Counted from the first letter of the stretch, positions 43,408-53,249 are shown. The stretch: DNA of 64,000 bases from Phyllobacterium myrsinacearum (GCF_014138285.1 NZ_JACGXN010000004.1:62001-126000); one strand, 5' to 3'. Notes: generated by a model not told the origin, from the sequence alone. Program-made: numbers and translations.

Positions 43408-43449
43408 TCAGGCGCCGGCGTGCTGTTGTTTTGCATGAGGCCCGTGTGC

Positions 43450-43483
43450 CGGGCGAGGGCGACCGCCGGAGTGCGATCGCCCG
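43450..43483. terminator. Possible bidirectional terminator hairpin
   Basis: CGGGCGA and TCGCCCG form perfect 7-base arms between the converging antiporter and acid phosphatase genes. The loop is 20 bases and no strong T-run follows, so support is moderate. Confidence 0.35.
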
Positions 43484-43537
43484 TTACGATTCCTTATCAA
43501 ACAAGACGGGCATGTCGTGGCAGACTACCTGATCATG

Positions 43538-44239
43538 TCAGGCGCCGCCGAGCCCCAAACTTGCACGCAGTTCTGCTTTTGCTGGCTCATATTCGGCTTT
43601 AAAGTCATCATGCTTCATGATCGTCGCTGCAATGACACTGCCGGAAATCCTGCCCATTTCCACATCTGAGCGGTAGTGAATGCCACCGACGATACGGTTG
43701 TTGCCGTATTCCCAGGCACGGGCCATGATTTCCGCCTTCTTTTCCGGAACCATATCTGACAGAACGATGCCCATGAGCGTGCCAAGCGTTGTATGGCCGG
43801 ATGGCCATGCACCGGAGTTGGAAAGCTTCACTGCAGGCTTGACGAGATCGCTTAACTGATGCGGGCGGGGGCGTTTGAATACATCCTTTGCGGGATCGAC
43901 CACGGCACCCTCCGTCTCGACAATCCGGTCGAAAAATGCTGCCAGTTTCGGCAGTTTGTCCTTGTTGAACTCAGGTCCCATGACATCGGCAAACCGCCAG
44001 ACATCTTCCTCTGCGTCGGCCTGCGCCCGTGCAACCATTTCCGGCGTCCGCGTGACCTGTAATGTGAGAATTTCGCCCAATTCCGCTTTGGTCTGTTGGG
44101 AGTCGTTAGCGGGCGGAGGGGGCAAAATCGTCAAAAGATCGATCTCCTTGTTGTCACTGAAGGGTTTGGCATCACTGGCATAAGCTGCGGTAAGGCCTAC
44201 AAAAACAAATGCTGTCAGCAGACTGAGAAATCTACGCAT
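43538..44239 (-). CDS. Class A nonspecific acid phosphatase (PAP2 superfamily)
   Basis: A secreted protein of about 233 residues. Signal peptide MRRFLSLLTAFVFVGLTA cleaves near YASDA. The PAP2 motifs are complete: KRPRPHQ, GAWPSGHTT (nucleophile region His) and EYGNNRIVGGIHYRSDVEMG (catalytic His). Class A enzymes hydrolyse phosphomonoesters in the periplasm. The frame reaches 44275; the ATG at 44239 with GAGGA upstream gives a proper signal peptide. Confidence 0.87.
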   Translation of the reverse strand: MRRFLSLLTAFVFVGLTAAYASDAKPFSDNKEIDLLTILPPPPANDSQQTKAELGEILTLQVTRTPEMVARAQADAEEDVWRFADVMGPEFNKDKLPKLAAFFDRIVETEGAVVDPAKDVFKRPRPHQLSDLVKPAVKLSNSGAWPSGHTTLGTLMGIVLSDMVPEKKAEIMARAWEYGNNRIVGGIHYRSDVEMGRISGSVIAATIMKHDDFKAEYEPAKAELRASLGLGGA

Positions 44240-44445
44240 GAAATGGTCCTCGTTGGGGTGATCGCGGGAGATCAATCATGCGCCCGCCGGATGTCATGCC
44301 TGTGACACATTGGGACGGTTGAACGCAGATGGCATCGCGAAGAGCCATCCCGGTGGCAAGAAGACGCATGGAGAGGGAATTTGTTTCCATTGTGTGGTCC
44401 GCTGGCGAAATATAACGAGGGTTGGGAGCTGCCAGGTCGAACGCC

Positions 44446-46530
44446 ATGATTCCATATCTTCAAAAGATCGCCGAACATCCAGCCTGGCCCGGTAGGACGG
44501 CTTGGGTATTCGCGCTCAGAACCAACGCCGCGGCACTCTTTGCGCTCATGGTTGCCTTTGCGCTGAACCTGCAGCAACCGCAATGGGCGATGATGACAGT
44601 CTTCATCGTGTCACAACCCATTGCCGGCATGGTCATCAGCAAAGGCTTGTTCCGCCTTGCCGGAACGCTGATCGGCGCGCTGGCTGCCGTAGCCATCACC
44701 GCGGCGACGGGCGATACACAATGGCTTTTCGTTGCTTCGATCGCTCTGTGGGTGGCGCTGTGTACCTTTGCGGCATCGATGCTGCGCAACCCGGAATCCT
44801 ATGGTGCAGCCCTTGCTGGTTATACCGCCGTGATTATCGCATTGCCTGCCTTTGGCCAGTCGCATCTGTTGATCGAAGTCGCCTATGCCCGTTGCACGGA
44901 AATCATGCTCGGTATTGTCTGTGCCGGTATTGCCAGCCGGTTCTTTCAGCCGCAGCTTGCGCGAACGGCTCTGGTAGAAGGGCTGGAAAACTGCATTGCC
45001 GATCTGGCGCGATACACCAGCGATGCCATTGCTGGCAGCGACTCTGGTCAACTGAAAACTGCCCATAGAAAGCTGATCGCCGATACGCAAGCCCTTGCTG
45101 CCATGCGTGCCCACGCCCGCCTGGAGGCGCCAAGCCTCGTTACCCACGGCCGGCATTCCCGGCATACGGTGGGGCATCTCATGTCTTGCCTGTCGATCGT
45201 GAATATTCTTGTCGCTCACCGGACGTCGTCCGATGAAACATGGCGTAATCTGCGTGATAAGCTTGGAAGACTGCTGGATGCCATGGCAAACGACTTCAAG
45301 CTAGGCGCCAGCGGAAACTGGCTGGGTGAACTGGACGTCATCGGGGAGGAGATTGTCGAGCTCAAGAACAAACCCTGGGGCGATGACCGGATCGGCATGA
45401 TGGCCCGTTTGACATTGCTTGGTGAGTTTATTGACGGCTTCAAGGCAACGTTGAATGGTCTTTCTGCGCTGCAAAGCCGTTCGCAATATATCGCTGGAGG
45501 CAGAAAAGCGCCGGCATTGCCCGTCTATCGCGATCACAACACGGCGCTGGTCAATGCGATCAGGGCGATTGTTGCAACAACCCTTATGACCGCCTACTGG
45601 ATGCAGACGAAACATACAGATGCCGCGGCGGCAGCGATCATCGTGGCGGTGGTTTGCAGTCTTTTCGCGTCGATGCCAAATCCGCTTCAGACGAGTTGGG
45701 GATTTTTCAGGGGCACTCTTTATGCAGTCCCTTTTGCATTTGTTCTCAGTCAGCTGATCCTGCCTTATTTCCCCGGACTTTTCTGGTTCTCCATTTTCAT
45801 CGTTCCTGTCCTCGTGCCTGCCGCTATTCTGATGGCCGATCCCCGGTATGTCGGCCCGGCAACCGCTTTTTCCATCAATTTTATCGTCTTTCTGAAACCG
45901 CACGAGACAATGGCATTCGCCCCGTCTATTTTTATCGAAACTTCCCTGTCGGTTCTGATTGGCGTGCTCATAGGCATTCTGGTTTTCATTGTCGTTTTGC
46001 CCAAGCGGACGCAAGTGACGGTGAATCGGATGATTGGTGCCCTGCGAACGGACATTGTTCGTCTTTGTTTGCGTGACCGGGTGCCAAACGCATCGGCGTT
46101 CAACAGTCTTGCCTATGATCGTATCAATCAGTTGATGCCCATCCTGCGGACGATGCGAGGTGCGGGAGAGACAGTGTTGGATGATGCCTTGTCGTCGGTG
46201 ACACTGGGAGCGGAAATCATCCGCTTGCGTCGACTGTTGTTGTGGGGCCGGCTGGACCACGGCATAGCCGATCACGTCTCGGAAAATCTCGCGCAGCTGG
46301 CAAGAACGATCAGTTTGCAGACGAGGGATCCGGGCCTGATTGCGGAGTATGTCGCTTCAGCGCGCTCGGTCGCTGCAGGCATTCCACCGGTCTCTGCCAA
46401 CGCGTTGGCATTACAAGCGGCTGCATCTCTCCGTTTGATTGCTGTCATGATCGAAGATCACCCGTCTCTGGCCTTGGGTACCAAGCCAAGTGAAGGCAAG
46501 AGAGATTTCCTTCAGTGGCCATCCTTCTGA
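44446..46530 (+). CDS. FUSC-family (aromatic acid exporter-like) membrane protein
   Basis: A 694-residue protein with two clusters of about six helices each, separated and followed by cytoplasmic regions: the YccS/AaeB layout. Typical stretches are LQQPQWAMMTVFIVSQP with FRLAGTLIGALAAV in the first half and a matching cluster at about 385-530. Family members export aromatic acids or other toxic compounds. A TTG at 44422 is possible as start, but the ATG at 44446 matches the family better. Confidence 0.82.
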   Translation: MIPYLQKIAEHPAWPGRTAWVFALRTNAAALFALMVAFALNLQQPQWAMMTVFIVSQPIAGMVISKGLFRLAGTLIGALAAVAITAATGDTQWLFVASIALWVALCTFAASMLRNPESYGAALAGYTAVIIALPAFGQSHLLIEVAYARCTEIMLGIVCAGIASRFFQPQLARTALVEGLENCIADLARYTSDAIAGSDSGQLKTAHRKLIADTQALAAMRAHARLEAPSLVTHGRHSRHTVGHLMSCLSIVNILVAHRTSSDETWRNLRDKLGRLLDAMANDFKLGASGNWLGELDVIGEEIVELKNKPWGDDRIGMMARLTLLGEFIDGFKATLNGLSALQSRSQYIAGGRKAPALPVYRDHNTALVNAIRAIVATTLMTAYWMQTKHTDAAAAAIIVAVVCSLFASMPNPLQTSWGFFRGTLYAVPFAFVLSQLILPYFPGLFWFSIFIVPVLVPAAILMADPRYVGPATAFSINFIVFLKPHETMAFAPSIFIETSLSVLIGVLIGILVFIVVLPKRTQVTVNRMIGALRTDIVRLCLRDRVPNASAFNSLAYDRINQLMPILRTMRGAGETVLDDALSSVTLGAEIIRLRRLLLWGRLDHGIADHVSENLAQLARTISLQTRDPGLIAEYVASARSVAAGIPPVSANALALQAAASLRLIAVMIEDHPSLALGTKPSEGKRDFLQWPSF

Positions 46531-46595
46531 CGCCAATGTTTGCAAGCGTCGTTTTGTCTCTTGGGTAATAGCTTCACTTTCACTATTCGCCTATC

Positions 46596-47822
46596 ATGAT
46601 TTCAATGGCTTATGATTCTGCAAACTATTCCCTGAAAGAGCTGCTTCGCCCCATTGTGGCTGCGGAAGACGCGTTGGCACGGCTGGACGAGAAGGTGGCG
46701 CGCAAGGGTGATTTCGGTGAGCTCGGTAGCCGCCAGTCGAGGGATGGACTGCTGCGCGAGAACGAAGGCTGGATTGCGCGTTCGCATTTCATGGAGGCCT
46801 GCAACGCGCTCTGGCTGGCAGGCGAGCTTGTGCACGTGGAGGATCTGGTCCTCCATGATGCCCGCATGGATATCAGAACACCGACGCACGAACTCACGCG
46901 TGCCCATGCAATCTTGCGGACTCGCCGCCAGATTGCTGCCAGCCCGGCACAATGGGCACTGAGCGCCAAGGGTATTGCCAGTTTGCGCGGCCGGTGGGGA
47001 GCTGACGCCCTTCTCGCACCTGTTGCGAGCGAACCGCAGAGGCGGCAAGAGGTCGATATTCCGCCGGAATCCAGCTCCGAAGCGGAAAATGCCTTTGAAG
47101 AAGAACTGGCGCGGCTGGATGCGTTGCTCAACCGTTCAGAACGTCTGCTGAATCAAGCTGCTACCGGTGAGAAACCATCGCCAGAAACAAATGGCAAGCC
47201 GCAGCCCAGGGGCAGGGGGGCTTCTGCAAGGGACGAAACGCCGGACGGCGACCCCCTCGTTTATGACCCCGACTGGGATGAAGACGGGCGCATGGAGCAA
47301 TGGTTCTTGGTGATGGACCGGACCCGTGATTTGCCGCCTATGCTGGCGGCGGCGTTGCTTTGGGATGCCTGGGAAGAAATCGAGCCATTGCAGCACCAGC
47401 ACTGGCTCGGCCCTATGCTCGTCGCCTCAATGCTGCGTGAGCGTTTGAAGACGCGCGCCCACTTGCCGGCTTTCAATGCCGGATTGCGCACCATCCCGCG
47501 TGATCGTCGCCGTGCCCGTAATCCCAACACCCGGCTCACAGCATTTCTTGAGGCGGCGCACACATCTGCGACGGCCAGTTTGAAAGAAATTGACCGTCTG
47601 ACTCTTGCCCGGGTTCAGATGGAACGGAAACTGAAGGATCGGCGTTCGACGTCCAGCCTGCCGGGCATGATTGATCTGATTTTATCACGGCCGATGGTTT
47701 CAACTGCCCTGATTGCAAAAGAGCTGAAAGTGACACCACGTGGTGCTCTGAACCTTATTGCCGAACTGGGCGTGCGCGAAATGACGGGCAGAGGTCGTTA
47801 CCGTGCGTGGGGTATCGTCTGA
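46596..47822 (+). CDS. DUF1612/RHE_PE00001-family protein with C-terminal helix-turn-helix
   Basis: A 408-residue protein. The N-terminal half (LVHVEDLVLHDARMDIRTPTHELTRAHAILRTRR, in two blocks) and the C-terminal LPGMIDLILSRPMVSTALIAKELKVTPRGALNLIAELGVREMTGRG-like block, a winged helix-turn-helix, match a family annotated mainly on rhizobial plasmids, some near repABC or integrative DNA. The middle part is charged and variable. No partner genes are near. It probably binds DNA, but its role is not established. Confidence 0.75.
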   Translation: MISMAYDSANYSLKELLRPIVAAEDALARLDEKVARKGDFGELGSRQSRDGLLRENEGWIARSHFMEACNALWLAGELVHVEDLVLHDARMDIRTPTHELTRAHAILRTRRQIAASPAQWALSAKGIASLRGRWGADALLAPVASEPQRRQEVDIPPESSSEAENAFEEELARLDALLNRSERLLNQAATGEKPSPETNGKPQPRGRGASARDETPDGDPLVYDPDWDEDGRMEQWFLVMDRTRDLPPMLAAALLWDAWEEIEPLQHQHWLGPMLVASMLRERLKTRAHLPAFNAGLRTIPRDRRRARNPNTRLTAFLEAAHTSATASLKEIDRLTLARVQMERKLKDRRSTSSLPGMIDLILSRPMVSTALIAKELKVTPRGALNLIAELGVREMTGRGRYRAWGIV

Positions 47823-47919
47823 GAGGCATACGCAGCTCAACGCACGCGTGATCGTTCTCGTGCCTCGATCCGAGTCCTGCGGACATCTGTCGCATATGAG
47901 ATTTTTTCGTATTAATACT

Positions 47920-47934
47920 TGACTAAATCAATCA
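47920..47934. promoter_or_regulatory. Candidate RirA-type iron operator upstream of the siderophore reductase
   Basis: TGACTAAATCAATCA fits TGA-N9-TCA and overlaps a TTGACT -35-like element (47919-47924). It lies 81 bases before the reductase start. Confidence 0.65.
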
Positions 47935-48014
47935 TCTTTTATTAGGGTCCCGGCACCTTGTTCTGCGAACCTCTGATGGGCTTGCAGCAGGAGGAAAGTG
48001 CCAGGAGAATACCC

Positions 48015-49109
48015 ATGTCCGCCATGTCGAATGTTCTGAGCAGCTCCGCTGCGGTCAAACTCCATGCGCCCCAAGATATGCTCGACAAACTTTGCAATGT
48101 GTTTGCCGAACATGCGCGCGTCGAACGCGATGATCTGCAGGGACGTATTGAGATGTACTATGGCAAAGCGCATCTGACCATTGCCGGTGATGTGCTGTCG
48201 ATGGATGTTGAGGCAGACGACGAAACATCGCTGGCCTATGTCCGCATGGTTCTGGCTGACAATCTTTTGACCTTCGCGGGTGAGGAGAAGCCTCAATTGT
48301 CATGGATGGGCGACGGCCTGACCAGCACCGATCTTCCCTATTTTCGCGAAATGCGAGTGGTGAGTGCCTACGATCTGACACCGCACATGCGACGCGTGCG
48401 ACTGCGTGGGGAGAACCTGGCCCGTTTTGCGGTGGGTGGTCTGCATATCCGCCTGCTGTTCGTGTCTGAAGGCAGAAAGCCGGTGTGGCCAACAATGGGT
48501 CGCGATGGTCGGCCGGTTTGGCCCGACGGCGAGGATGCGCTGATTGCCCGCGTTTACACGATCCGCAATATCGATGTGAACAGCGGTGAAGTTGATATCG
48601 ATATGGTCGTTCATCCCGGGAATGACACGCCGGGTGCAACGTGGGCGCTCAACGCCAAACCGGGTGACATCGTCGGTATGACAGGGCCGGGTGGGGGAGG
48701 TGTTTTGGATGCGCCCCAGCACCTTCTGGTCGGGGATGAAACGGCCCTGCCGGCCATCGGCCGTATCCTGGAGGCTTTGCCATCGGACGCGAAAGCAACC
48801 GTCATTCTTGAGGTTGACGGACCTGCGGATCAGCTGGCTCTGAAATCTCCCGCATCGATCGATGTGCACTGGCATTATCGCTTGGGAGCACCGGCCGGAA
48901 CAACCGGCAGACTGGCGGAAATGATCCAGACACTCGATTCATCGGTTCTTTCATCCGATACGTTTGTCTGGGTTGGTTGCGAATTCGCCGATTTCAAGCA
49001 AATCCGGGCCTATCTGCGCAAGGAGCGCAAGCACGAGCGCTCAAAACACCACGTTGTTGCCTACTGGCGACGGGGATTTGACGGCGACAATGCCCGTCAG
49101 AGTGATTGA
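48015..49109 (+). CDS. DUF2218 plus siderophore-interacting protein (ferric siderophore reductase)
   Basis: A 364-residue cytoplasmic protein. Residues about 10-95 match DUF2218; then an FAD-binding domain (HMRRVRLRGENLARF, RVYTIRNID, GPGGGGVLD) and the SIP domain (HLLVGDETALPAIGRIL, TFVWVGCEFADFKQIRAYLR, HHVVAYWRRG) follow. SIP proteins such as ViuB reduce ferric siderophores with flavin to release Fe(II). AGGAG eight bases before the ATG at 48015 overrides the longer frame. With the esterase it gives two ways to free iron from the siderophore. A candidate iron operator precedes it. Confidence 0.88.
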   Translation: MSAMSNVLSSSAAVKLHAPQDMLDKLCNVFAEHARVERDDLQGRIEMYYGKAHLTIAGDVLSMDVEADDETSLAYVRMVLADNLLTFAGEEKPQLSWMGDGLTSTDLPYFREMRVVSAYDLTPHMRRVRLRGENLARFAVGGLHIRLLFVSEGRKPVWPTMGRDGRPVWPDGEDALIARVYTIRNIDVNSGEVDIDMVVHPGNDTPGATWALNAKPGDIVGMTGPGGGGVLDAPQHLLVGDETALPAIGRILEALPSDAKATVILEVDGPADQLALKSPASIDVHWHYRLGAPAGTTGRLAEMIQTLDSSVLSSDTFVWVGCEFADFKQIRAYLRKERKHERSKHHVVAYWRRGFDGDNARQSD

Positions 49110-49146
49110 GCAACCCCAACACGCGGGCTTTTAAAGCCGGGGTTGC
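49110..49146 (+). terminator. Hairpin after the siderophore reductase gene
   Basis: GCAACCCC and GGGGTTGC form 8-base arms directly after the TGA; an inner GGCTTTTAAAGCC palindrome occupies the loop. No T-run follows, so it may be a weak terminator or a 3' stabilising structure. Confidence 0.45.
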
Positions 49147-49159
49147 GGAAGTTATTAGT

Positions 49160-49174
49160 TGATTATTATACTCA
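49160..49174. promoter_or_regulatory. Candidate RirA-type iron operator upstream of exbB-exbD-tonB
   Basis: TGATTATTATACTCA fits TGA-N9-TCA and overlaps TTGATT (49159-49164) as a -35-like element. It lies 116 bases before the exbB start. Confidence 0.6.
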
Positions 49175-49289
49175 GGAATATTAAAGCCGCTCCATCTGAT
49201 GAACCGCCATACGTTGGAGCCACCTGGGTACAGACAGACTTTCCCGGCTTGGTGGCCGAGATGGCGGAAGAAGCGAAAGACAGCAAGCC

Positions 49290-50315
49290 ATGCGGAAAAG
49301 TACAGACAGGTTTTCTCCAATGCGGAATGTTTCGGCAGGGATCCGGGCAAGTGCCTTAATGTCCGTCCTGTTATTGTCCTTGATGGCCCCGGCCATGGCG
49401 CAGGAGACCGCTCCTCAAGCCCCGCAGGCGGAAACATCCCAATCACAACCAGCGCCGCAAACCGGCCAGGCTCCGGCATCGCCGGTTGCCCCTGCCGCGC
49501 AATCAGCGCCTGCAACCCCCGCTCCCGCACCTGTTGTAAACCCGGCCCCATCGCCGACCGCCGCAGTACCGGCGGCACCGGCCTCGGTAAGCAAGGCCAG
49601 TCTGCCACACAATCTGTCTCCATGGGGCATGTTCATGGCGGCGGACTGGGTGGTGAAGGGCGTCATGATCGGTCTGGCCTTTGCTTCTCTTGTGACGTGG
49701 ACTGTCTGGCTCGCCAAGACGCTGGAACTTGCCGGAGCAAGGCTGCGGGCCTATCGCGCGCTGAATGCCATCGGCAATGCACGCACTCTGCGCGATGCGG
49801 AACAGGCGCTTGAAGGGCGTGGTGGGCCGGGCGCGCAACTGGTCAACGCTGCCCGTGAGGAAGTGCGCATGTCGCAGGAAGCGCAGAACTACGCCGGTGC
49901 CGACGGTTTGAAGGAACGTGTTGCCTCGCGTCTGTCGCGCATCGAAGCGCAAGCCGGTCGCCGCATGAGCCGTGGAACGGGCGTGCTCGCTACAATCGGA
50001 TCAACGGCTCCCTTCGTTGGTCTCTTCGGCACGGTGTGGGGCATCATGAATTCCTTCATCGGTATTTCGGAATCCCAGACGACCAATCTCGCAATTGTCG
50101 CCCCCGGTATCGCCGAAGCGTTGCTTGCTACGGCCATCGGCCTTGTTGCGGCTATCCCGGCAGTTGTCATCTACAACGTCTTTGCCCGATCGATCACCGG
50201 TTACCGCCAACTGCTGGCTGATGCCTCGGCTGGCGTTGAACGCCTTGTCAGCCGTGATGTGGATTTTGCGCTAGTGCCGCCGGTACATCAGCCTCGCGCT
50301 GCAGCAGCAGAATAA
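49290..50315 (+). CDS. exbB: TonB-system energiser ExbB with Pro/Ala-rich N-terminal extension
   Basis: A 341-residue protein. A signal-like segment ([18 protein letters not shown]) is followed by about 65 residues rich in Pro, Ala and Gln, then the ExbB core with three membrane helices: [43 protein letters not shown] and [21 protein letters not shown]. The long extension is common in rhizobial ExbB. It would form, with ExbD, the proton channel that powers TonB. A second Met at 49320 is an alternative start. Confidence 0.93.
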   Translation: MRKSTDRFSPMRNVSAGIRASALMSVLLLSLMAPAMAQETAPQAPQAETSQSQPAPQTGQAPASPVAPAAQSAPATPAPAPVVNPAPSPTAAVPAAPASVSKASLPHNLSPWGMFMAADWVVKGVMIGLAFASLVTWTVWLAKTLELAGARLRAYRALNAIGNARTLRDAEQALEGRGGPGAQLVNAAREEVRMSQEAQNYAGADGLKERVASRLSRIEAQAGRRMSRGTGVLATIGSTAPFVGLFGTVWGIMNSFIGISESQTTNLAIVAPGIAEALLATAIGLVAAIPAVVIYNVFARSITGYRQLLADASAGVERLVSRDVDFALVPPVHQPRAAAAE

Positions 50316-50327
50316 AGGTTAGAGATC

Positions 50328-50792
50328 ATGGCTGGCGGTATCAGACACAATGTTTCTGACGACGAATTGCAGGAAAACCACGAAATCAACGTGACGCCTT
50401 TTATCGACGTCATGCTCGTTCTGCTGATCATTTTCATGGTGGCAGCACCGCTTGCAACCGTTGATATCAATGTCGATCTACCGGCGTCGACGGCAGCGCC
50501 TGCCACGCGTCCCGAGCAACCGCTCTATCTGACGCTGAAAGAGGATCATACGATCGCCATCGTCAATGACACGGTGACGAAAGAAACACTTGGTGCGTTT
50601 CTTGACCAGAAGACACAGGGTGACAAGGAGACACGCGTATTCCTGCGTGCTGATCGTGCCGTGGATTACGGTGCGTTGATGGATTTGATGAACACGTTGC
50701 GCGACAACGGCTATCTCAAGATCGCGCTGGTCGGGCTTGAAAGTGCACCATCAGTGCCGGCAACACCGTCTCCCACTGGAAGTGCGCAGTAA
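50328..50792 (+). CDS. exbD: TonB-system energiser ExbD
   Basis: A 154-residue protein with one N-terminal membrane helix preceded by the family signature HEINVTPFIDVMLVLLIIFM, whose Asp is the proton-carrying residue, and a periplasmic domain. It lies 12 bases after exbB, and its stop shares one base with the tonB start. Confidence 0.94.
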   Translation: MAGGIRHNVSDDELQENHEINVTPFIDVMLVLLIIFMVAAPLATVDINVDLPASTAAPATRPEQPLYLTLKEDHTIAIVNDTVTKETLGAFLDQKTQGDKETRVFLRADRAVDYGALMDLMNTLRDNGYLKIALVGLESAPSVPATPSPTGSAQ

Positions 50793-51655
50793 TGTCCGGT
50801 GAACGAGCCGCACCCAGGGCCGGTCAGTTTCAGCTGAACTGGCGCGAGATCGGATTGTGGTCCGCTGCCGGGATTGTGATGGTTGGTCTGCACGCCGGTG
50901 CAGGTTGGTACGGGTACAGTTACCAGCCCGAGACGGAAGTGGGCGATGTTGCGGCCGCTGTGATGATCGATATGGAGCCGCTGCCAGCGCCAGTTGTACC
51001 GGAAGCTGTCGCCGAACTACCTCCTGTTGAGCCCGAACAGATCACACCGGAGCCCGTTCAGCAGGAGGCACAGGCTCCTGAAATCCAAGAGGAAAAGCCG
51101 GTTGAACCCGAGCCGGAGCCTCAACCCGTCGAGGAACCGACACCTGAGGAGCAGGTTGTACCGGAGGAAGTCAAACCGGAGGAAACGGTAGAACTTCCAA
51201 AGGTGGAAGTGCCGCTGCCTGTTGTCAAACCGGAACCGAAGAAACCGGATGAACCCAAAAAGGACGTTCCGAAGAAAGTTGTCCGCAAACCGGTGAAGAC
51301 GCAGGTTGCTGATGTCAAAGCCGATACTGTAACGGAAGCCAAGCAACAGCCGAGCGTGTCGAGAGCCAGCGCTGCGCGTGCAGCGCAGACTTGGAGTGAA
51401 AAAGTAAACTCCTATCTGGCGCGGTACGCCCGACGCGCAGGGGGGCGCAATCGGGGAGCAGGTAACGTGCGAATAACATTCACCTTAACCCGGGACGGTA
51501 ACATTGTATCTTCTAGCATAACGGGCAGTTCCGGTAATCCAGAGGTTGACAAATATGCACTTGAAACAGTGCGTAAAGCGTCGCCTGCTCCTGCCGCGCC
51601 AGACGATTACGTTGGTTTGCGTGCGTCCATGACTGTTCCCATTACCATCCAATGA
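50792..51655 (+). CDS. tonB: TonB energy transducer
   Basis: A 287-residue protein: a membrane anchor near residues 25-45, a long periplasmic spacer (about 60-180) dominated by Glu-Pro and Lys-Pro, and the C-terminal TonB domain (RITFTLTRDGNIVSSSITGS, VDKYALETVRKASPAPAAP). It spans the periplasm to open the receptor plug. It converges with the GMC gene; the stop codons are adjacent. With exbB and exbD it forms one operon behind the candidate iron operator. Confidence 0.94.
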   Translation: MSGERAAPRAGQFQLNWREIGLWSAAGIVMVGLHAGAGWYGYSYQPETEVGDVAAAVMIDMEPLPAPVVPEAVAELPPVEPEQITPEPVQQEAQAPEIQEEKPVEPEPEPQPVEEPTPEEQVVPEEVKPEETVELPKVEVPLPVVKPEPKKPDEPKKDVPKKVVRKPVKTQVADVKADTVTEAKQQPSVSRASAARAAQTWSEKVNSYLARYARRAGGRNRGAGNVRITFTLTRDGNIVSSSITGSSGNPEVDKYALETVRKASPAPAAPDDYVGLRASMTVPITIQ

Positions 51656-53248
51656 TCAAGCGCGGCCGATCATCTCGGCAGCCTTTTCGGCAATCATGAT
51701 TGTCGGCGAATTGGTGTTGCCGGAGGTGATGGATGGCATCACCGATGCGTCGGCGATGCGCAGTCCCTTTATGCCGCGCACGCGCAGCTGCGGATCGACC
51801 ACTGACTCCTGATCGGCGCCCATGCGGCAGGTGCCAACGGGGTGAAAGATAGTCGTGCCTATGGCACCGGCGGCTTCGACGAGTTCCGCTTCGCTTTGAT
51901 ATTCCGGTCCCGGTTTGAACTCTTCGGGTCTGTAGCGCTGCAAAGGTTTCTGCGCGACGATATTGCGCGTGATGCGGATTGAATCCGCGGCAACGCGTCG
52001 ATCGCTCTCGGTTGCAAGGTAATTGGGCCGGATAGCCGGATGGGCGCGATAGTCAGGCGATTTCACATGAATCGAACCGCGGCTTTCCGGCCGGAGATTG
52101 CAGACGCTGGCGGTAAAGGCCGGAAAGGGATGGACGTTCTCCCCGAACTTCTCCAATGAAAGCGGCTGCACATGATATTGCAGGTTTGCAGTTTCAAAAG
52201 ATGGATCGGAACGGGTGAACACACCGAGCTGACTTGGCGCCATCGACATCGGCCCGGATTGGTTGAAGAGATACTCCAGAGCGATCGAGGCCTTGCCAAG
52301 CAGGCGGTTGGCCTTTTCGTTGAGCGTCGGAATGCCCGTCACCTTATAAGCGCAGCGCAATTGCAGATGGTCCTGCAGATTTTCACCGACGGAACGCCGT
52401 TCGAGAACCGGCGTGATACCGGCATTCTGCAGGATGTCTCCACGTCCGATGCCTGACAATTCAAGAACTTGCGGCGAACCGACTGCGCCGGCCGCCAGGA
52501 TCACTTCGCGGCGGCACTGGATCGTCCGGATCGTTCCTGCCTGCTCGATCTCGACACCCTTGGCAGTCAAGTCTTCCAGAAGAAGCTTGCGGACATGAGC
52601 GCCGGTCTCGACTGTCAGGTTCGGGCGCTTCTTTGCTGGACGAAGGAAGGCTTTTGCCGTGTTCCAGCGAATGCCGCGTTTCTGGTTCACTTTGAAATAG
52701 GAGCTGCCCTCATTGTCACCGCGGTTGAAATCGTCCGTGCGCGGGATTCCCGCCGCCTCGGCTGCATCCCTGAAAGCATCCAGAATATCCCAGTGCAAGC
52801 GCGCTTCTTCCACCCGCCATTCGCCGCCGGATCCGTGAAAATCGTCGGCACCGAGATAATAATCTTCTGATTTGCGGAAATACGGCAGGACATCGTCCCA
52901 TCCCCATCCCGTACATCCATCTTGGCGCCACAGATCGTAATCGCGGGACTGGCCGCGCATGTAGATCATGCCATTGATCGACGAACAGCCGCCCAGCACC
53001 TTCCCGCGCGGATAGTTCAGAATGCGGCCATTGAGACCGGGTTCGGCCTCGGTTGAGAAACACCAGTCCGTCCGGGGATTGGAAATGCAATAGAGATACC
53101 CGACCGGAATATGAATCCAGGGATAATCGTCCTTGCCGCCCGCCTCAAGGAGAAGGACCGATACATTCCGATCCTCCGACAACCTGTTGGCCAAGGTACA
53201 GCCTGCCGTGCCTGCCCCGACGATGATGTAGTCATAGCTGCCTGTCAT
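51656..53248 (-). CDS. GMC-family FAD alcohol dehydrogenase (choline dehydrogenase-like)
   Basis: A 530-residue flavoprotein. It has the FAD motif YIIVGAGTAGCTLANRLSE at the start, the GMC signature PRGKVLGGCSSINGMIYMRG, AAGAVGSPQVLELSGIG, and the active-site region TIFHPVGTCRMG with a second region ASVMPSITSGNTNSPTIMIAE. It would oxidise an alcohol to an aldehyde. The frame reaches 53422, but the ATG at 53248 fits the family and sits one base after the LivM stop, so it is translationally coupled as the last gene of the Liv operon. The transported compound may be its substrate or precursor. Confidence 0.87.
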   Translation of the reverse strand: MTGSYDYIIVGAGTAGCTLANRLSEDRNVSVLLLEAGGKDDYPWIHIPVGYLYCISNPRTDWCFSTEAEPGLNGRILNYPRGKVLGGCSSINGMIYMRGQSRDYDLWRQDGCTGWGWDDVLPYFRKSEDYYLGADDFHGSGGEWRVEEARLHWDILDAFRDAAEAAGIPRTDDFNRGDNEGSSYFKVNQKRGIRWNTAKAFLRPAKKRPNLTVETGAHVRKLLLEDLTAKGVEIEQAGTIRTIQCRREVILAAGAVGSPQVLELSGIGRGDILQNAGITPVLERRSVGENLQDHLQLRCAYKVTGIPTLNEKANRLLGKASIALEYLFNQSGPMSMAPSQLGVFTRSDPSFETANLQYHVQPLSLEKFGENVHPFPAFTASVCNLRPESRGSIHVKSPDYRAHPAIRPNYLATESDRRVAADSIRITRNIVAQKPLQRYRPEEFKPGPEYQSEAELVEAAGAIGTTIFHPVGTCRMGADQESVVDPQLRVRGIKGLRIADASVMPSITSGNTNSPTIMIAEKAAEMIGRA

Positions 53249-53249
53249 G

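Noticed and set aside
47924-47950. TAAAT element before the siderophore reductase gene as an ECF promoter
   Set aside because: No CGT lies 16-17 bases downstream; the TAAAT is part of the TGA-N9-TCA site.
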